A stretch of 60,000 nt of DNA. It comes from Membranipora membranacea. Lineage: Eukaryota; Bryozoa; Gymnolaemata; Cheilostomatida; Membraniporidae. Where the stretch lies: contig OU612075.1 in assembly GCA_914767715.1 (NCBI GenBank), positions 20,772,001 through 20,832,000 on the forward strand. The letters are read 5' to 3'. Every line of letters begins with the position of its first letter. The first letter of the stretch is position 1. The notes under the pieces are model-generated. The model searched no databases. It saw only the letters and a program-made list of their open reading frames with translations, and had not been told where the DNA came from. This document shows positions 13,201-25,585 of this stretch, piece after piece. Position numbers and translations under genes: made by a program.

Positions 13201-15265
13201 ACTGATCGACTTGGGGTGTGCATTTGAAACGACAGAAAATGAGACTGATTTTGGTGGTACTTCACAATACATGGCTCCAGAGGTGAGTAGGAATATTTAT
13301 TTGGTTTAGGTTGTGAAACAATAAATCCCCTGACTTAACGCAATATCCACATGGCTGCCATCACCGAACATTATTGAATATAATTTGATGTCATGTAAAG
13401 TCATATCTTCAGTTGAAATCCTGATAAACCAGTGCATTAGGGTTGGATATACCAGTCATGTTGAAGAAGCAATGTGTAATGAAAGTCAGTAGGATAATGC
13501 GATCATCACCATAAATCCTTCTAGTACACGAGGTTCTGCAGTTGGCCATTATATAATTGATACAAATGTCAACGTATGGTCATTGGTGGTGATACTTGTA
13601 TTGATGTTTTAGATGCTTGGAAAGAACCAAAACCCACATCTTGACAGCACAGATATATATAGCGTAGGAGCCATGGGGTACACACTGGTTACATTCAGGC
13701 GACCGTGGAAGGATGACCTAGATGTAGCAGCTGCTATGCGGCAAGGTAGCGACCATGAAGTTCGGCAAGCTATCGAAAAAGCTGTGAGTGTATTTTAATT
13801 TAACTTTTTGACCAATTAATCATATTTATCGAATAACCTTTCATTTGAGTTTCAAATAGCCAAACGACGTGGCATTTAATGATCAGACAGCTCTTACAGT
13901 CAGCCGACCCTCGATCACACTTTCACCGCCGAATATAGCCATCATACCTTGATTGAAGAAAGATGAACTATAACATAAAAGTTTCCATTCTGGTCAGAAA
14001 TATCTCTGTAAAGTTTGGCCATGTTTCTCATTTTGGACACGCCATCATACACATAAATGCATTGCGTGAGCACAAACAACTGAAATGTTACTTCTTTTTC
14101 ACTGATGTATTCAACCAGATGAATAACACTACAGACACCGAAATGCCTGATGGTACTGTTCAAAAGCTTACCAGGCTGCAAGTTTCACTCAGAGATGTCC
14201 GAGCTGATCATAAGAAAAACTATCCTGCTGAATGCGATCTTCTCTCTGATATGCTCAGTCGTGATCCTGCTATGAGGCCAAGCTGTGAGAAGATCTTGTG
14301 TGAGATCAGTGAGAAATATTCAAATCTAGCCCAGCGAGCAGAGAATCGTTGGTTGGCTCAAATTGCTGCAGAAAACATCGAGATGAATTATCCCCAATCT
14401 AGTGAGACATCTGGAACGCCCGCTCCTGCCTTGCCTGAGCTAGACCAATGTACGTATTGAGCATATTTTATGTGATTGTGACAGTTGTGAAAGAACACAT
14501 ACTATAAAACCTTTTCCACACAACAAAGCTTACTATTTCTATGAATTTCGTCTGTAATACAGCAAGTGTATGTTATGCCAGCGCCTTTCGTGTGAAGAGT
14601 TTTGTATTTCTATATTGCAGCTCACTCCTCCTCTACTACTCCCCGTCCCACAGAGGTGCCTCCATCCATATATAGTAAGGATCGTTTGCTTTATTCTATC
14701 TATGGAGATAATACACCAGTAACTAGTGCAGCTAGTCACCACTCAACCTCAGGTACCATCTCTTTCATCGTACTCTCCTAAATTCATATCTGATCTATCT
14801 GTATCACACACTACTACTGACACAAAAGATTAGGTCTTACCTTGTTGTTGTTTGTTGAACATTCAAATAGGGTATTGAAAAACTCTACAGGCTTTTTAAT
14901 ACCTTTGAACGATATACTAGTTTAGTTCATTGATTTGTGTAACACTTTTGTAACTCTGTTTTTTGTCATAATATGCTCACCAGACACCAGTCCATAATGA
15001 TTGTTGCTGATTGCTTTATATCTTTGATTCGTCAGGGTCAGGAATATATGCAGTTGAAGCTGGTCAAGTGGAGCGTCAAGGCTTCAACCCTGAACTACCG
15101 CTACCCAATCAAAGAAACCTAAGTCAACCTATTGGTGGCTCAAAGCCAAACAGTCAAGATATAGCTCGCTATGAGTTCGTACCGTCCACAGATGATAACC
15201 TTCCCCTTCACAAAGGTTTGCAGTATATAGAATTTAAATCTACCCACATGCCAGAACATAGATAA
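10293..15265 (+). CDS. Kinase 1: non-RD Ser/Thr protein kinase-like protein, ten exons
   Basis: Exons: 10293-10400, 10657-10743, 11018-11167, 12272-12425, 12767-12932, 13183-13282, 13613-13783, 14119-14449, 14621-14752, 15036-15265; 542 residues, all phases consistent. Kinase landmarks: glycine loop GSGGFG (84-89), VAIK-type Lys114, alpha-C Glu129, catalytic loop HCDIKPHN (210-217), DLG (231-233) in place of DFG, GTSQYMAPE ending at Glu255, and DIYSVG (269-274). Catalytic Asp, Lys and Asn are all present, so activity is plausible. Cys replaces Arg of HRD, making it a non-RD kinase. Residues 1-65 (EFTKELKDKGYIMAIDG) form a module conserved in kinase 2 that I do not recognise. After about residue 345 comes a Ser/Thr/Pro-rich tail. 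Only the kinase fold is assigned; family and substrate are unknown. Confidence 0.85.
11496..11582. repeat. Microsatellite (TATTCTAG)n in kinase 1 intron 3
   Basis: About ten copies of the octamer TATTCTAG, a few altered to AATTCTAG, in the intron between the exons ending at 11167 and starting at 12272. Confidence 0.9.
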
Positions 15266-15359
15266 GTTGTCTGCCCATGATATATCTGCTGTCTCGGAAG
15301 AGAACAGCAATGATATGGAATTGACTGAATTTGATGGATTTGATGGGCCTAACAGATAG
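15216..15359 (+). other. Possible alternative 3' end of kinase 1 via a 46-nt intron
   Basis: A donor AAAG|GTTTGC at 15215/15216 and an acceptor CATAG at 15257-15261 would remove 46 nt in phase. The protein would then end with an acidic tail (ending DGFDGPNR, stop 15357-15359) instead of stopping at 15265. The acceptor lacks a pyrimidine tract and the intron would be far shorter than its neighbours, so this is an alternative only. Confidence 0.3.
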
Positions 15360-17711
15360 TGGAATGGGCTCAGGCTTATATATTTTTCAATAGTGCTGAT
15401 AATTGAAGCATGCCTTATCAGTTTTTATTACAATCAAATCATGTGACTCATCAAAGCTCAGCAGCCCTTAGGTCAAACCAGAATGACGGCATGATATCAG
15501 AAACTATGACTAACCATGGGGAGATAATGAGATACGTGAGAATAGGAGCGGTTAGACACACAGAGATAGCCATAGGAACTCTGACGGTTAGATAAAAAGA
15601 AGGAAGTTTTATGAAGCTGCACCGCTATAGGTTGTGTCACAGAATGATTTTCAGGATTTGGGATATGCTAGGTATACGATCATCTCTTTATATTCTGTGA
15701 AGATTATGCACCCATTGTGAAACAAGGACACGTCCCCTCTTGCCATAGTTATATATACATATTTTGTATTTATTGCCAGTTATTATTTATAATACATATA
15801 TTTTTGCCTTTGCTTTTTGGTTTTTTTGTCCTGTAATCTAGTTCGATAACTATTGAAAAATATTTGTATTACAAAAGCTATCAGACACTATTTGAAACAA
15901 TAATATGTGTATCAGGTATTAATTTATGATACCCATTTCTCCCTAAGAATCGTCAATCCTTTTAATGCTCAAATTGAATATATTTATTTAATAGTTTTTA
16001 CATGATTTGGGTCATTATTTTTTATCGTTATTACTGAATTGATTATTTTAAATGCATGTTAAAGGAAGGATATAAAACAGACGCAGATAACCTAGTCTTT
16101 GAGTAAGAGATGGCTTCTGGTTGGTTGTTAATTGGTTAATGTGGCTGCCCTCCAACATGCAAGTTTTGGAGGTCCTGGGTTCGAATCCCACTGCAGACAA
16201 CTGAGCTCTGTGCCCCAGGTATGCTCTGACCTGCCTGCAAACAGAGCCCTGTTTCTCAGTCTTCCCACGGAGAGAGAACTTGGGATTATAACCAACAAGA
16301 TCTAATACTGATCTATGTTATTATTTGTCAAGAATGAAAAAATGAAAGAAAAGGAAAATTGTTTTTGATATCGCTTGCCGATAGACTTGTCGATTGTGTT
16401 GGTGATAGTTGGAATACTCACCCGGATGAGATGATGGTTTTCATCATGTAATATCTTGGAGATATCGTTGGATGGTTTGATCCAACCGGTCCTATTTTTC
16501 CATGTATTGAAATATTCTAGAAGTTTTTAATTAAACTAAATTAAAAACAGCTTTTCTTATATTATTCTCATGAGGGGTTATCCCACTATGGTAGTCTCAC
16601 TTGTTTTCCACAAACCAATTCTGGGGATTCCAGTGGTTTATCCCTGCGTCATTTCCGTTTAGCTATAGATCCACTGGAGTCTTCAATAATACTTAGGTTC
16701 TCTTACTGACCGCGCCTCAACCCATTTTATGAAGGAGTTTCCCAGCGGTTGGAAATTCCAATTCAAAGATAAGATTCGGGGAAGTACCGTCAAAGCACAT
16801 ATCGAGCTCAAATAAGCTTTTTACTTATGAACGTAAGTTACTTTTTTCTACTACCCTATTGAATGAGATCAAAGTATACTGGTATATAATTGGCTAGGTC
16901 AGTAGTATCGCAATAAATGCCCTTATGAGACTGTATGTTATTTATTTATTAGTAAACCGTCTCATCCATGACTGCTGCAACAAATGCAGTGAGTACTAAC
17001 AAAACAACAGTCTTGGTACAAGGGATGGGCTACTAATTTCAACAAGGTCAGTCTCCCAGCAAGTACCTTGAGGGACTACAACCAGTTTTATGTGTATTAA
17101 ACAGCAGTCAATGGATTCAAACTGCTGGTAATGGTTGGGATTGCCAACCATTTGCCACTTTTATCTTCTATAGCAATTTGAAACACTGACTGACTGCATA
17201 TGTGGGACTGCCACTGTTCCTTTTAACAAGGGAACCCTCCTTGCTTTTAATAATCATCATCAACATTTGGCAACTTGTCCAAATATTGCATCAAGAATAA
17301 CTCCTAAGGAATACTTCTTGATCATATTTAATTGCTGTTTGGTTGATACTCCCTTGAACAATACCAATGGAGTCCATGGAGTTCATTTCTTTAACCAAAG
17401 GAGTAAATGTAAATTTACTGCCCCTTGCTTTGTGAATAAACAAGGGCTAGAATGTTTTGTTGATAATTTATGTATTGTGACATACCATGCAGTAATTTTT
17501 AATAACGCAATGCTGTCTTTTCACAGGAAACTACATCTAATTCATCGACTAGACAGTCGTTTTTTTGAGGACAGATATGAGATTAAACTTCCAGCTGCTG
17601 ATACTATCCCGATCATCAATATGTTCAGCATAGCATGATGTTCGACAAAATACATGAGAGTTTGAGAATTCATAACACATTCCAAGATTTTGAATTTGCT
17701 GAAAAGGCAAT
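15360..17711. other. Spacer between the tandem kinases
   Basis: Contains the kinase 1 3' UTR, a tRNA-derived SINE near 16130-16300 and AT-rich sequence. An open stretch of 123 codons at 17267-17638 has no family resemblance. A pyrimidine-rich acceptor near 17526 could mark an untranslated kinase 2 exon, but this is speculative. Confidence 0.45.
16120..16310 (+). mobile_element. tRNA-derived SINE-like sequence 2
   Basis: A perfect B-box consensus GGTTCGAATCC at 16178-16188, with a tRNA-like head (GTGGCTGCCC, about 40 bp upstream) and a 120-bp body that does not fold as a tRNA. Its body differs from SINE family B, so it is probably a separate family. Confidence 0.55.
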
Positions 17712-20700
17712 ATGGCAGCAGGCAATGTAGCGATCCCGGTATCAAACTCAACCCCTCAGTCTACGGGTTTCATCAAGGAACTACAAGAGAAAGACATTAT
17801 TGCCATTGATGGGGTATGTATAATTGGACATGTGATACATGCCATGTCATATATATTTTAACACTCTCTTTATTAGTCTTATGTGTTATCTGCTAAAGAA
17901 GTTGAGATGTTCTAAAATCCAATATATGTTGTTGGGTGACTAATAGCGTGAATGTCGTACCGTTAGCCTATTCACAACCCCGATTTTCCACTTGAATGTC
18001 TGGTTTGCCATCCTACTGAATCACAGGTTTAGATATGAAATTGATATCGATTACTAGGTTATTACTCACTACTCTTATAGGTTGATGCTTATTGGTAGTT
18101 CCCTTTCGCGCAAAGATCACTTGCTGACGATTTTTTAACCATTTTTGTTTCTTATTTTAGTATAAGCCAAGCACATTTGATGGAAGCAATTGCAAAGTAG
18201 TCTACCATCTGTCCCTCAATCCAGATGCTATAGTAACTGAGGAACAGCAACAGGTTTGGCAGTTTATCACTACTCTATCTAATATATTGATCGCTTCCTC
18301 TGCCAACTGATGCTGATTGTGAAGATGAACTTTGACTGTAAATAAACAGCTTGTGTAAATTTACCTACGGTCTCTTTCTATAAATGGAAGTTTGATGTCG
18401 TTGTGAAATCTTATGGCACAGCAATCTCCAGTTAGGCACAGCATCTGTATGCAGTTGTAGTATGAATTTGTCACTCATCTCATCTAATGGTTGTTGATTT
18501 TTGTGTCTCCCCAGAAAACACAGACTATCTGTCTCATCCATCAGCACAAACTTTGACGTTAACACTGAAATTATTTTCTGTTAGAAAATAGGTGCCAATG
18601 CTGAAACCATCAGGTTACAAGTATACAGAGGGTTAGGATCTGGTGGCTTCGGCTGTGTTTTCAAGTGTTCCATGAAACAACAACAGTCATCTAGCATCAA
18701 AGAGAATTTTGTCTGTCTAAAATTGGTAAGTTAGTTATCCATGCTGAACCCACAAACTTCGCAAACGTCAAAACGTCGCAATCTAGCGTTCCACTAATGT
18801 CGCAATCCAAAAAATGTCGCAACAAAGGAAGAAGTAGAAAGGAGCATACAAACTGCAAAACAAGGTAGTGAATCGAATATCAACATTATATATTGTGCCA
18901 TGCATAATTGTTGCGTATTTTACAGGTTATTTGAATCATTTTTTCACTTTCTAGGGTCGTTTATTGTTACCTCAGAATCCATTAGTGCTGTCATAAATGG
19001 GTGCTAATCAAGATTTAGCACAAGTAAGGCAAATATCTGCATACATGTCAAGCTTGAAATATACTGTCTGTCATTGCAGCTAAACTATGCCTGGGTACCC
19101 AAAGACTATTATCCTACCTCTAACAATTCAACCTGCTTTTGCCTATCTATCCAGCAAGTTAAGCAGTATCTATCTACTCTACCTATACATATAGTTGGCT
19201 GCCTATACTATCTAATCAGTGGTATGGAGGAGGGTCAATGAATAAAATAATAAAGATCTGCTGTAGCCGTAGCCTACTTATTATCCATATTGATAAATAA
19301 ATCTAACATGGTCAGCCAGCGCCTATCATAGATATATATTATGTATAAGACAAAACATTCTCATGGTACACAGTATTGTCTAGGAACACAGGTTTTTGTT
19401 TCCATTGATCAAACTAAAATTAACTCAATAAACACGCTCAGGGCTCTCAGATGGTTGTTCATGTGCATCTGTTTGTAATCAAGGTTCATTAATGTTCAAC
19501 CAGGGAGAATGGATGAACTGTCTACCATACCATTTTATTTCATAAGTGGGATGAAGAAAACATGTTATGAGTCATTCTATTTTACTTTGTGAGGAAACAA
19601 CTCCCAACAAAATGAAAATTAAAAAATTACATGGTATATAAAAAAAGTTTGACTTTATTTATCTGGGAAATCCAAATCGTTGCATCATGGGAAGGCTGTG
19701 CAATTTGATGGATTAAGGCCATGTCAGCAAGAGGAAAAAATATAGCACTCAATCCAACTGTGTCAATACCTCTTGACAAGTTCAATCTTTGGCTAAATCA
19801 AACATTAAGGTACATCACAAATTGGTATGTCACTATATCTGCTAGATAGTGATTATCATCCCTTTTATGACAGCATTAATGTATTCTGAGGTAACAACAA
19901 ACGACCCTAGGAAGTGAAAAAAATGATTCAAATAACCTGAATAATACTCAAAAATTATCCATAGCACAATATATAATGTTGATATTCAATTCCCCACCGT
20001 GTTTTGAAGTTTGTATGCTCCTTTCTACTTCTCGCAACATATCATCATAACCAATTTGCATCAAATGAGAAGACAACTTCGTATTTTTGTTGAGTTGCGA
20101 CGTTAGTGGGTTCGAGCTATTGCGACGTTTAAAAAATTGCAACATTTGTGGATTTGCGACGTTTTAAAAACCCTTCGTTGCGTCTTTTTTTGGATTGCGA
20201 CGTTAGTGGAACGCTAGATTGCGACGTTTTGACGTTTGCGGCGTTTGTGAGTTCAACAATCCACTATAATGAAATAAGAAAATGAAATTGATTGCAGACC
20301 ACATTGACTGGTGTTACAGCATTGGAAATTCACTCTTTGGTTTCTTACTGCTATGTTACATACCTCAGCGAGTGTTGCAAAGTTTTGAATTGCAAAATTA
20401 GTACACTGATAATTGTTGCAACAAAAATCCCAGCACTTTAAAATATTATACTTTTATAAGACATCTATTGTATTAAAGAGTGAGCTAGTATGCCTTGAAA
20501 ACTGCTGTGGTCAATACAGTGGGGTTTCCACAGCAAGTCCTGTCATCTGACCATCTAGACCAGCCTAATCAAATCACATTGTACCCCATATTTAATGAAC
20601 CCACTTCTTGTGGGAGAAGGTCATATACGATTGGTGTGTATAATTCATATATTGTTGACTTGTGTAGAGTAAACACTGGGATGAGCGGACTCTCCCTGAT

Positions 20701-23700
20701 AATAAAGTGAACTACCATATCATCAGAGAAATACATAACTTCAGATTACTCAAGAAAAACCCTCACGACAATATCATAAAATATCTCTTCTCCTGCTCGA
20801 CAGAGTGTAATCGTGTCTGCATCGGACTGGAATACTTTCCAGGTTAGTGGATGATTATAAGATTAATAGTGTTAGTGTTACAAAATGGGTTATTTATTTG
20901 TATACCACTAATATGAGTCAACTATGGGCATTTTGGGACAAGAACCATTTTAAACCTATCCTCAGCAAGTATACAATACATCTACAGCAAATAATGAATA
21001 TCTTGTCACAATGAATATGAACATTATTGCAGAGAAAAGACCCTTTACCCTTACCCTTATTATTAGCTGCACACAAAATTCATCTATCACTTCTGTAGGG
21101 AGAGATCTTTCCAAACTAGTACGGAGGTATCATGCGGAGGGCTCGCGTTTTCCATCCAACGATATCAATACTATTATTATGGGAGTTGTGTCAGCTTTGA
21201 AGCATATACAACAGCTAGGCATCATTCATAGTGACATCAAACCGGATAATGTCCTTTATAACACGTACGTATAAGTAGTGCTGCTTCTCTATCCATGACA
21301 GAATTGCTCAGAACTCAGAAGTGAGATAAATAATACTTTCTAGATATAACCACACATCCACTCAGCCAGACCGCTGGTTGTTTGGCTATTTTAATATTCA
21401 ATTTCTTTTCATCGTGTAGCCATACAAGGATGCTAAAAGTCATTGACTTTGGATGTGCTTTGGTGTATAACGGGAGACGCAAATTTGAGTTTGGAGGTAC
21501 ACATTTATACATGGCCCCTGAGGTAAGGTTTATAATCACAGAGCTAAATCAGATTTGAAGCTTCCTCTGAGAATCCATCACAACTCCACCGTTGCACAAA
21601 CTACACCCTGATAATCCTTTATAATCCAATTGAAGCTGAGACTTGCATATTAGCCGACTTTTTTTGAGTGAGAGTCTTATGTAAATACTTCTAATTTGAT
21701 TGAAAACACTTGAGTTATATGAAGCAGATATGAGTGGTTGGTAAGAATCTGACGTTTGGTCCGATGAGCCTACATAGCCTCCTATAGCTGCCAGCTAACT
21801 AGTCAAAAGGAGCTACTTGAATACAGTCAAATTGGATAAAGCAATATTGAAATAGTTTTCCCCCTTTGTGTTGAGATTTCAGTGTTAGCTTAATCAAAGC
21901 TCTTCTGTACCAACCACAAAAATAGTTTTAGCCTATGAGAGACACAAGGTTGATACTGAAGACAGAACTGTCAATTTCAGTGAACAGAGCATTATTTTGT
22001 TAATTAATCAGTTGTTCTTTTTCAGATTTTGAAAAAAGATAAACAACCACGTATTGACAGATCAGATATATACAGTGTTGGAGCATTATGCTTTAGATTA
22101 CTGACACTACGTAAACCATGGGAGGACCATCCTTTGGTCGCTGCAGCAATAAAACAGGAAGAATCTAATCCAATAAAACAGGCCATTCTTCAAGCGGTAT
22201 GTTAGAAGAAGTTCTGCGGTCCTGCTGTATGGGGACTTGGTGATTTTGATGCTGCTAAGTCCACACATGCTTTTGCCCTATCGTCACTCAAAACCCTGAA
22301 GCTACATCTTTAATCACATCTCACATTATATTCATCAATGTGAAGTTGTAGGGATGGATGGAATAGCTTGCTGAGTTAAATGCTCTTCCATATTCTGATC
22401 ATTTGCTTGCTTTGCTGGCTCACAGCAAGTGACATAAATCAAAATGTGAAACAAAATTTGCACTAATCTACAATATTTGTGAATACCCATGTCATATGTG
22501 GATCACTGTAATAGTAACTTGTAGTAAGCAGTAAAGGATGTGATGGATTGATGGTAGCATCACAGATCAAGTTACTTTTAAGTAACGTGTGAAAACCTTT
22601 TTTTTTCAAGATGGAGGAGACTACCAACATTCCCTGTGATGACGGGTCGCAAACTTGTTATACTTTCCTCCAGAGTATTCTTCACAATGCTAAAGCTGAT
22701 CATTCCAAGATATATCCAAACTATTGCAGTATAATCTGTGACATGCTACACTCCGATCCAGAACTTAGACCTACATGCGACACTATCCTATCGTTGATCA
22801 TAGAACGCTGTTCTGATATAAAACAGAGAAGAGATAGCCGTAATAATATGTCTCAGCTCACCGCCAACCTAGCTGCAACTAATTTAGAATCGCAAGACCA
22901 GTATATCCCAGATTTTTCTGACTTGGAAAAATGTAAGTAGTAAACCCAGTGTAATAAGAAATTCCCAGCTGGATCATAAGAAGAGGCAGATAAAAAGCTC
23001 CTCAATTTTCGCTATCAGAATAGGAGATGTGAACACCTCTTCTCTCCTAGCAGCAGGCAATATCTTGGGCTTATGGATGCAGTTGAAGGCTGTTTAAAGC
23101 AGGGGGATATTGAGAGGGAGTTCATTGTTTCAAGGCCAGTGAAACACATAGCATCCCAAAAATCCCTTCTTGCTTCTGTCAATGATATGATTTTATGTAC
23201 TTGACGCTGAGTTTATATTACAGCAGAGCATTCTGTTTTGCGATCTACCCAACCAATGTCTGCCATTGTCTCTGAAGACAGAAGATTGGACAGGGAGTAT
23301 CGTATGAACTCACACAGTCATAGTGAAGTTAGTCAAACTTCAGGTATGTTGTTTTGAAAGACTCACACTACTGACTAATGACTACTTATTCTTAATCAGT
23401 GTTTTCATTTCTGAGAAGTTCTTTCACCCATTCAAACATTGATGCTAGTAGTATTTCATTCCCAGCAAAGGATCGGAATGTGGTTGATAATGAAATGCCA
23501 CTACCATCAACCCAGGCAACTTTAGAGCACTTAGACCAAGCAAAGAATGCTCTTTTGATTGCATGACACAGCACTCACTCAGCTCTTTATTAGATTCACC
23601 AGAGACACCTTATTTTTTTATACAGCTAGCAGATTTGAAAGACAATCATCAAGTCAGAAGACAGGATATCCACTTGACCCGATTACTGAGTCTAATGCTG

Positions 23701-24104
23701 ATTTCTCTGAGGACGCATTGGGTGATGCTCTTCAGATTGGTACAATCTCAAAGCCTACCCATAATGCCACACCGGATGATGCGCCATACACGCTGGATGA
23801 TTCTCCCGGGGTGTTTGACTGGTCGGATGTCGATCCCTCAGTGAATGCCTGGCATTCTGATTTCAGCAATCCGGACTCTTGGTCTGGGTTTCAATTTGAT
23901 TCAAATTCCCCCTACAGCAATGCAAGTATGACATATCACGTGGATGTTGACCACAACGCCCAGTTATTAAATGGCTTGTACAATAATTTGAACCAAAATG
24001 AGGATTCCAGCATGCCTAGCTTAGAGAACAATGATCCCTGTGGTAGAGAGGAGACGGTAGAGCCGGATGGTGGTCAAAATGTATCTGAGGACATGTCTCT
24101 GTAA
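17712..24104 (+). CDS. Kinase 2: tandem paralogue of kinase 1, eleven exons in the long form
   Basis: Exons: 17712-17813, 18161-18253, 18585-18725, 20668-20842, 21099-21264, 21420-21522, 22026-22196, 22611-22932, 23224-23343, 23400-about 23447, 23626-24104. The first nine match kinase 1 in order and phase, and exons 5 and 7 match in length (166 and 171 nt). Landmarks: GSGGFG, VCLKL lysine, IIREIHNF glutamate, catalytic loop HSDIKPDN (Ser for Arg, again non-RD), intact DFG, GTHLYMAPE, and DIYSVG. The N-terminal module (FIKELQEKDIIAIDG) parallels kinase 1. Exon 10 can read to a TGA at 23564-23566, giving about 519 residues. Alternatively it can splice near 23447 or 23450 to exon 11, giving about 639 residues with a Ser/Asp/Asn-rich acidic tail. 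That last junction is the uncertain part. An AATAAA follows at 24861. Confidence 0.83.
18745..20255. mobile_element. Long-TIR foldback element in kinase 2 intron 3
   Basis: About 1.5 kb bounded by long inverted repeats: 18745 to about 19003 on the left, about 19855-20255 on the right. Shared blocks include CGCAATCTAGCGTTCCACTA, AGAAGTAGAAAGGAGCATAC and TTACCTCAGAAT. The right arm carries about 150 extra bases built from repeats of the TGCGACGTT type. The middle has no transposase-like ORF, so it is non-autonomous. A clear target-site duplication was not identified. Confidence 0.8.
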
Positions 24105-25585
24105 ATGTTTAACCAGGTCGGTCTATGCAACTAATGGTAGGAGTTTAGTTGGAAATAGATATAAATTCTATTTTATAATAGCAAACTTTCTACAGAATGT
24201 TTTGAATTTATGATATATCTCGAACCTGGTATTAAGCCCTGTAGCTGTATAAAGCAAAATCATCAAATAATTTTTGGTTCATCTTGAACTGTACCATCCA
24301 ACTAACAAATTTAAATTTATAAATATCAATTTAGTACAAAGCGCTTTTAGTTAATCCTAGGAAATTGTAGAGATATAAACTGCTCCTTTTTTATGTAACT
24401 GTTTGCAACAACGTGGTCACTAAGATTGTACATTTGCCACGTTCATTTTCCATTTCTGTTTGCACGTTTCATCAAGACTATCCACATGTATTTGATCTTG
24501 GATATATGTGTTCCTCTTTTTACCTTTTCTTTTCTACAATGTTTTACAATGATATTTAACTGTGATTTATTTTAAATTGTAAAGACTTGAATGAATATTC
24601 TTCATATAATTTTTCTCATTCTCCTTGGTAACCTCTTCCTCTAATCATTCACTGGATAGCTCATCTGGATATGATGCCTTCACTGTTATAGAGCTGATTT
24701 TTTTTAACCTCATTTACAAAGCAAGGCTTCTGATTTGATTGAATACTCTTTTTTAAAACATGTCTTTTTAGAATGGACTTGTTACAGTTCTTCAACAGAA
24801 AGCATTTGACACTCTAGTTTTTATGCTTCTCCTTTCTGTATTAGTTGTGATATTTGATGAAATAAAAGCTTAGGTTAAAACTATGACTGGAATACAAATC
24901 ATTGCGGCGAAGTGTACTACTTCTTAGTTGTGGAATATGTCTTGTTGGCGTACTCAATAGCTGTCGCAGCAAGGAGTCAAGGTCTCATGATGTAAAGCTT
25001 ACAGCATGGCGATGGTATTCAGTTGTGTCCTCACGGCCCAAGAGGAGATAACTATACCATCGTTTTAAATTGGTGGTAACAGGCGGTGCGAGCGAAGCGT
25101 GGCACATTCAACTAGACTACACATTGATTATCTGAGGGTATTATAACATCTGCAGTATGTGCCTTTCAAATTACAACTGGAGCATTTTAAATAAACCTAT
25201 CCTAATATTTTTTCTTCCGATATAATATTTTTATTTGCAAACATTGGTAAGATGTACATGAAAGTAAATCGTTAAAAAAGAGGAATCATGATACCAACGA
25301 ACTTCCGCTTCAGGAGACAGAGTTCATTGATGAGACTGAGGCACCACAATAAGAGATTTCATCTTTAAAACCTGTACCATAATGTGTCAAGTAGTAAAAC
25401 GGTCGACAAAAAAACGCAATGCTGTCAAACCTTAAAGGGTGACAGCTGTAATATAAGTACAGCTGTCACATTCCGTATATGAAAACATACTGAGTATGAA
25501 AATAAAAGTACCATTTCATTACTTCCTTTATGGATTATTAAGATTGATTATAATATGTGTATTAAAGCACGGTAGATGGAAGAAT
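24105..25585. other. Convergent 3' region between kinase 2 and the PPP1R3-type gene
   Basis: Holds the two 3' UTRs. The plus-strand AATAAA is at 24861-24866. A minus-strand AATAAA (TTTATT on plus) is at 25230-25235, so the predicted transcripts end tail-to-tail without overlapping. A short GC-rich patch near 25080 is unexplained. No ORF of interest. Confidence 0.5.
24861..24866 (+). terminator. Kinase 2 polyadenylation signal
   Basis: AATAAA about 760 bp beyond the kinase 2 long-form stop and before the convergent PPP1R3-type gene. Confidence 0.5.

Noticed and set aside
13963-14118. Upstream extension of the kinase 1 exon 8 ORF
   Set aside because: The pyrimidine-rich acceptor ending AACCAG at 14118 and the matching start of kinase 2 exon 8 place the exon start at 14119; the extra residues are intron.
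17267-17638. 123-codon plus-strand ORF between the kinases
   Set aside because: No family resemblance or splice partner in frame, and composition like surrounding DNA. It could at most overlap an untranslated kinase 2 exon.
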